A stretch of DNA of 64,000 nucleotides from Mycobacterium syngnathidarum (GTDB taxonomy: Bacteria; Actinomycetota; Actinomycetes; Mycobacteriales; Mycobacteriaceae): positions 186,001 to 250,000 of the forward strand of contig NZ_MLCL01000089.1 of assembly GCF_001942625.1 (NCBI RefSeq). Direction: 5' to 3'. Each line of letters begins with the position of its first letter. Within the stretch, counting starts at the first letter, position 1. The notes under the pieces are model-generated. The model did no database searches and was not told the DNA's origin. It saw nothing but the letters and a program-made list of their open reading frames with translations. The position numbers and the translations under genes were made by a program. This document shows, piece after piece, positions 59,844 to 64,000 of this stretch.

Positions 59844-61928
59844 CTAAGGGGTGACGATGTTGAACCAGAACGGGAAGGTGTCGAGCAGGCCCATGAACTC
59901 GTCGAACGACCCACGGTTTCCATCGATGGTCACCTTGTTCTGCGAGACCGCGTCCTCCAGCTTCACGTTGCCGAGCTGAATGTCGTCGAGCGTGGCCTTG
60001 TCGAGGGTGACGGTCGCATTCGCGTTGGGCACCGGGGCATCGGCCGCATAGTTGAGCACACCGTTCTCGACGGTGAGGCCGTATTCCTTGTTGATGTCTT
60101 TGAACTTCACATTCATCGTCAGGTTCTTGCCTGCGGCCTTTTGCCCGTTCAACCGCACCGCCAGATAGTCGAACAACATGTCCGGGGGCATCGCCTTGAC
60201 GGTGTCGGGACTCGCGGTCTCCATCCCGCCTGAGTCGGGCACGCCGTTGCGCAGTTCGTAGGCGCCCTGCAGATATACCGAGCGCCACGGGCCCGACTCC
60301 GCCTGATACCCCATCTGTTCGTACGAGTCTGCGAGCAGGTTCTTGGCATCGGTGTTGTTCGGGTTGGCGAACACCACGTGCTTGAGCACCATTGCCGCCC
60401 AGCGGTAGTCCCCGTTGTCGAAGTCCTTCTTGGCCTTGTCCAGAACGGCGCCTTCACCACCCATATATTCGACGTACTTCTTGGCCGCCGGCTCCGGTGG
60501 CAGGTCGTCGAGATCGGACGGGTTCCCGTCGTACCACCCCATGTAGCGCTGATACACCGCCCGCGAATTGTGCTTGAGCGTGCCGTAGTAGCCGCGGTCG
60601 GGCCAGAAGTTGCTCAGTTCCGGCGGAAGCGCGATCTCCTCCGCGATCTCAGAGCCCACCAGACCGTTGTTCAGCATCCGCACCGACTGGTCGTGGATGT
60701 ACTTGTACAGATCACGTTGCTTTTTCCAGTAGTCGATGATGTTGGCGTTGCCCCACAACGGCCAGTGGTGGCTCTGGAACTTCACCTCCGTGTTCGGGCC
60801 GTAGCGACGAATCGTCTCATCGATGAACTTCGCCCAGATCCGTGCATCGCGCACCTGCGCACCACGCAACGTCAAAAGATTGTGCATGGTGTTGGTGGTG
60901 TTCTCGGCCATCCACATGGCCTTGAACTGCGGGAAAAACGTATTCATTTCCGTGGGCGCCTCGGTCCCGGGCGTGTACTGGAACTCCATGTCCACGCCGT
61001 CGATCGTCATCTTCTGCCCGGTCTGGGAGATGATGTCGGTCGGAACGATCATGCCGGCGGTCCCGGTCGAGTTGGTCTGTCCGAGACCGGCATTCACGCC
61101 GCCTTCGGCGTTGCGTGGGAGCAGGGCACCGAACATGTAGATCGAACGGCGGCTCATCGCGTTGCCGGCGATCACGTTCTCGCTGACCACGTCTTCGACG
61201 AAGTTGACCGGGGCGATGATCTTAACCTTGCCCGAGTCCACGTCGGCCTGATTCACGATGCCGCGCACCCCGCCGTAATGGTCGACGTGCGAATGGCTGT
61301 GGATCACCGCCAGGACCGGCCGCGCACCGAGCTTCTGATTCGCCAGATCCAAGGCCGCCTTGGCCGTCTCGGCCGAGACCAGGGTGTCGACGATGATCCA
61401 ACCCGTGTCGCCTCGGACCAGGGTGAGATTCGACAGGTCGTAGCCACGGACCTGATATATGCGGTCGGGCACCACCTCGAACAAGCCGTACTGCATGTTC
61501 AGCTGCGCATTACGCCACAAGCTGGGGTTGACCGTGTCGGGCGCAGACTTGTCGTCACCGATGTAGGTCTTGTACTGCTCCATGTCCCAGACGACGTCGC
61601 CCTTGTCGTTCTTGATGGTCAGGGTGTCCGGCCGTTCGAGCAGACCGCGCTTGGCATTCTCAAAGTCGCCCTTTTCATTGAAGGGCAACGAGTCCAACAC
61701 CTTCTTGTTGGCCTCCTTGGTTGCCTCACTGGCTCCCTTGACGCTGTTGTCGGTCTTCAAACCGCCGCTGCCGCCGGACGATCCGCCGCTGGACTCGTCG
61801 TTACACGCGGCGATCAGCGTGGTCGCGACACCCGCTACGGCCAGGCCGCCCAACATCCTGCGCCGTGGGAGCTGCGCACGCAATTCGTCAGGCTTATCGG
61901 CTTGATATGACTTCGAATTGGCATCCAT
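59844..61928 (-). CDS. Exported alkylsulfatase (SdsA1-type MBL-fold hydrolase)
   Basis: About 694 aa from ATG 61928 (an upstream TTG at 61937 is possible). The signal region has LPRRRMLGGLAVAGVATTLI with a twin-Arg-like RRR and then the lipobox IAAC, so it is probably a Tat-exported lipoprotein. The metallo-beta-lactamase core has the Zn motif HSHSHVDHYGG, followed by the alkylsulfatase dimerisation domain (VLKHVVFANPNNTDAKNLLA). A C-terminal SCP2-like domain contains LFDYLAVRLNGQKAAG. Type III alkylsulfatases cleave sulfate esters such as SDS by inversion and need no formylglycine. Confidence 0.9.
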   Translation of the reverse strand: MDANSKSYQADKPDELRAQLPRRRMLGGLAVAGVATTLIAACNDESSGGSSGGSGGLKTDNSVKGASEATKEANKKVLDSLPFNEKGDFENAKRGLLERPDTLTIKNDKGDVVWDMEQYKTYIGDDKSAPDTVNPSLWRNAQLNMQYGLFEVVPDRIYQVRGYDLSNLTLVRGDTGWIIVDTLVSAETAKAALDLANQKLGARPVLAVIHSHSHVDHYGGVRGIVNQADVDSGKVKIIAPVNFVEDVVSENVIAGNAMSRRSIYMFGALLPRNAEGGVNAGLGQTNSTGTAGMIVPTDIISQTGQKMTIDGVDMEFQYTPGTEAPTEMNTFFPQFKAMWMAENTTNTMHNLLTLRGAQVRDARIWAKFIDETIRRYGPNTEVKFQSHHWPLWGNANIIDYWKKQRDLYKYIHDQSVRMLNNGLVGSEIAEEIALPPELSNFWPDRGYYGTLKHNSRAVYQRYMGWYDGNPSDLDDLPPEPAAKKYVEYMGGEGAVLDKAKKDFDNGDYRWAAMVLKHVVFANPNNTDAKNLLADSYEQMGYQAESGPWRSVYLQGAYELRNGVPDSGGMETASPDTVKAMPPDMLFDYLAVRLNGQKAAGKNLTMNVKFKDINKEYGLTVENGVLNYAADAPVPNANATVTLDKATLDDIQLGNVKLEDAVSQNKVTIDGNRGSFDEFMGLLDTFPFWFNIVTP

Positions 61929-62100
61929 GCGGGCCAATTATGCCGCCGGCCCGCCGAATTCGGGCGCAAATCACCGTGGGCGAACCAATTTGCGGACATG
62001 CCGCCATCACTGCCGTCGCATTGACCGCAGACCGAATTACACAGCAACCAAATGGGTGTCGGATTGCCGTGACCGGTGATCACACGAAAGTCGCCACGGC

Positions 62101-62430
62101 TCAATCGGAAATGCTGATCACACCATCCGCCTCGGCGACGTGGTAGGTGGCAAGGGGCCGCGCCGCCGGCCCCTTGAGCACAGCTCCGGTGGTGATGTCA
62201 TAGCGGCACCCGTGGCACTGGCACAGAATCGTGGTGCCGGTCAGCATTCCCGCCGATAGCGGACAGGCCTCATGGGTGCACAGGTCGTCGAATGCGTAGA
62301 GCTTCCCGTCGACCCGCGCGACTGATACCCGCCACTTGCGGTCTTCGAGGTAGTAGGGGTTGACGGAGCCTTCGGGCAGCTGGTCCGCGGCGCCGAGGCG
62401 CCTCGGTATCGACGTATTCGGTGTCGTCAT
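62101..62430 (-). CDS. Rieske [2Fe-2S] protein
   Basis: 109 aa from ATG 62430, which has GCGAGG upstream; GTG 62454 directly after the previous stop is an alternative. The cluster-binding motifs are CTHEACPL and CQCHGCRYD (C-x-H ... C-x2-H). The N-terminus lacks a membrane anchor. It is a soluble ferredoxin-type Rieske protein that transfers electrons to or from a partner oxidoreductase. It lies 24 bp downstream of the GMC oxidoreductase gene and is probably co-transcribed, so the GMC enzyme is the likely partner. Confidence 0.88.
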   Translation of the reverse strand: MTTPNTSIPRRLGAADQLPEGSVNPYYLEDRKWRVSVARVDGKLYAFDDLCTHEACPLSAGMLTGTTILCQCHGCRYDITTGAVLKGPAARPLATYHVAEADGVISISD

Positions 62431-62454
62431 GGTGACCTCGCAGGTTCTCGGCAC

Positions 62455-64000
62455 TCAGTAGGGATAGTCGGGGATGACGTCCTGCTGGCGGGCGTCGAGG
62501 CGGAGTTCGCCGGGCGCGCCGGCCGGAACCAACGGACGGTGCGGCATCGTCGGCTTGAGCCGCTCGTAGCCGGAACCCAACGGCGGGCGTAGATCTTCGT
62601 CACCCTTGTTGGGCCAGAACGACATTGCCCGTTCGGCCATCGCGGTGATGGTCAGCGACGGGTTGACGCCGGGGTTGGACGGCATCACGCTGCCATCGAG
62701 GATGTGCAGTCCAGGCTGACCGAAAACTCGTTGATACGGGTCGACCGCACCTTGCTCTGGGGTATCGCCGATCGGCATGCCACCGATGAAATGAGCAGAC
62801 GCGGTGCGGTTGAGCGATTCGAACATCAACGCGTACTGGTCGCAGCCCATCTGTTTCGCGAGCTTCCCGGCATACTCCTCGACGATCGGGATGTGCACCG
62901 GCGGCGACTTCTCGCTGCCCTTGCGGCTGCGCAACATGCCGTTCTTCCAGTACAGATTGAGCGACGTGTCGTCGGCCTGCATACACAGCAGCACCGCCAT
63001 CCGCTCCGACCAGCTCCGGGGATCGTTGCCCCCGAAGACGTTGCGCGGGTTGCTGACCACCTCTTTCAACCAGTTTCGGACCGGATGTGCCTGATCTCCG
63101 GTCTGGTGCAGGCTGAACATGAACGCCATGAGGTTGCTGTCGACCCCGTAATAGACCGGCTCGATGCTGGTCATCTCATCTGGCCAGACACCGGAGGTGA
63201 TCGACACGGCGCCGGGAGTGATGTGGATCTTCTCCGGATCTTGCTTCCACTCGCTGTGCGGCCGCACCACGCTGAGCAGCTGCTCGGAGTTGGTGCGAGC
63301 GCGTTGGCCGAGGTGACTGGACATCCCGCGCAGCTTGCCGTCGTGCTGCATGTGCAGCAGCAGTTTGGCCGTCCCGTACGCGTGTGCTGAGACGATCACC
63401 TGGTCGGCGGTGTAACGGCGGCGCTGCGCCCGCGCCGCTCGATGCGCCCATCCAGGATGGCGGGTGAGCACCTCGAACCCTCCGCCGTCCAGCTTGTCGA
63501 TCTCGTAGACCTCGTGCAGTTCGTGGACGACGGCGCCGAGCTTCTCGGCCAGGTACAGGTAGTTGACGGTCAACTTGTTCTTGGCGTTGCGTCCGCAGCC
63601 GATCATGCAATCGCCGCAATTGACGCAGCCACGCCGCCGGGGACCGACACCGCCGAAGTAGGGGTCGTCGGCTTCTTCGTCGGGGGTGCCGAAGTACACG
63701 CCGACCGGCGCCCGGTTGAAGGTATGCCCGATCCCCATGTCGTTGGCAACCTTCTGCATGTGCCGATCAACATCGGTGGGCAGGTACGGCACCCGGACCA
63801 CGCCAAGCATTCGCCGGGCCTGATCGATGTAGGGCGCCAGTTCGTCAGCCCAGTCGGTGATTCCGGCCCACTCCCGCGCATCGAAGAAGCGCCGCGGTGG
63901 CACATACAGCGTGTTCGCGTACACGTGGGACCCGCCGCCGACCCCGGCTCCCGAGAGGATCAGCACGTCATCGAGCAGCTCGATGCGCTGCACACCGAAC
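62455..64000 (-). CDS. GMC family oxidoreductase (5' end outside window)
   Basis: 512 codons are visible; the frame is open at the right edge, so the N-terminal FAD-binding GxGxxG segment is missing. Visible features: ILSGAGVGGGSHVYANTLYV (FAD-contact region), a Cys-rich insert GCVNCGDCMIGCGRNAKN, and the C-terminal GMC block ILDGSVMPSNPGVNPSLTIT with MAERAM. It resembles the cholesterol-oxidase-like ChoD branch of actinobacteria, where the Cys-rich insert recurs. It oxidises an alcohol, perhaps a sterol, using FAD; the substrate is not certain. The Rieske gene follows. Confidence 0.87.
   Translation of the reverse strand, partial: FGVQRIELLDDVLILSGAGVGGGSHVYANTLYVPPRRFFDAREWAGITDWADELAPYIDQARRMLGVVRVPYLPTDVDRHMQKVANDMGIGHTFNRAPVGVYFGTPDEEADDPYFGGVGPRRRGCVNCGDCMIGCGRNAKNKLTVNYLYLAEKLGAVVHELHEVYEIDKLDGGGFEVLTRHPGWAHRAARAQRRRYTADQVIVSAHAYGTAKLLLHMQHDGKLRGMSSHLGQRARTNSEQLLSVVRPHSEWKQDPEKIHITPGAVSITSGVWPDEMTSIEPVYYGVDSNLMAFMFSLHQTGDQAHPVRNWLKEVVSNPRNVFGGNDPRSWSERMAVLLCMQADDTSLNLYWKNGMLRSRKGSEKSPPVHIPIVEEYAGKLAKQMGCDQYALMFESLNRTASAHFIGGMPIGDTPEQGAVDPYQRVFGQPGLHILDGSVMPSNPGVNPSLTITAMAERAMSFWPNKGDEDLRPPLGSGYERLKPTMPHRPLVPAGAPGELRLDARQQDVIPDYPY

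Noticed and set aside
60378..61910. 510-codon open frame antisense to the alkylsulfatase
   Set aside because: The minus strand has a clear HSHSHVDH hydrolase; the antisense product is a His/Val/Arg-rich shadow.

Overview
This 64-kb, GC-rich window comes from a mycobacterium, most likely a rapid-growing Mycolicibacterium-type species. Evidence for this: the spc ribosomal operon carries sppA after rplO, and secY-adk-map-sigL-rslA follows on the same strand; a sulfatase and its formylglycine-generating enzyme lie just upstream of rplN; there is an mmsA / acyl-CoA dehydrogenase / mmsB operon; and F420-type oxidoreductases, a DUF732 lipoprotein and tandem TIGR00027-type SAM methyltransferases are present. 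All of these recall the gene order near Rv0711-Rv0753c of M. tuberculosis. The species cannot be fixed from sequence alone.

Layout. 1-3.0 kb: a receiver / glutaredoxin-like / thioredoxin-reductase-like fusion followed by a cNMP-binding histidine kinase. 3.2-6.6 kb: two tandem luciferase-like oxidoreductases, then rmlB-rmlC. 6.6-13.6 kb: three small regulated modules (P1 peptidase/TetR, ABC-2 exporter/MarR, flavin monooxygenase-TetR), each with a candidate palindromic operator. 13.6-18.2 kb: a MOSC protein and the valine-degradation operon. 18.2-19.2 kb: a DUF559 endonuclease-like gene bracketed by two 60-bp palindromic repeats. 19.2-24.1 kb: HAD phosphatase, NarL-type two-component pair, TetR, Ddn-like protein, DUF732 lipoprotein and MarR. 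24.1-28.6 kb: a four-gene operon (ThDP enzyme, SRPBCC protein, KAS III-like enzyme, HisC-like aminotransferase) that looks like an undescribed small-molecule pathway. 28.9-32.9 kb: rslA, sigL (with a SigL-type promoter), map, adk, secY.

33.2-43.5 kb lies between secY and sppA and is accessory: four tandem methyltransferase paralogues, then a catabolic-looking module (DUF3830, amidase, D-2-hydroxyacid dehydrogenase, two Asp/Glu-racemase-superfamily enzymes, GntR regulator, MFS importer) with a GntR-type operator at its divergent promoter. 43.7-49.8 kb: sppA and the ribosomal proteins rplO, rpmD, rpsE, rplR, rplF, rpsH, rpsZ, rplE, rplX and rplN. 49.9-54.2 kb: a small membrane protein with a suspicious poly-G frame break, the formylglycine-generating enzyme, a lipoprotein and the arylsulfatase it should activate. 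54.4-64 kb: TetR, an amine-oxidase-like flavoprotein, NUDIX hydrolase, a MalT/LAL-type LuxR regulator, an exported alkylsulfatase, a Rieske protein and a truncated GMC oxidoreductase.

The points most worth following up are the 24-28.6 kb operon with its non-canonical KAS III, the DUF559 gene with paired 60-bp palindromes, the GntR-controlled racemase module inside the ribosomal locus, and the receiver-TrxR fusion that has lost its redox cysteines. There are no CRISPR arrays, prophage genes, transposases, rRNA or tRNA genes that I can support.
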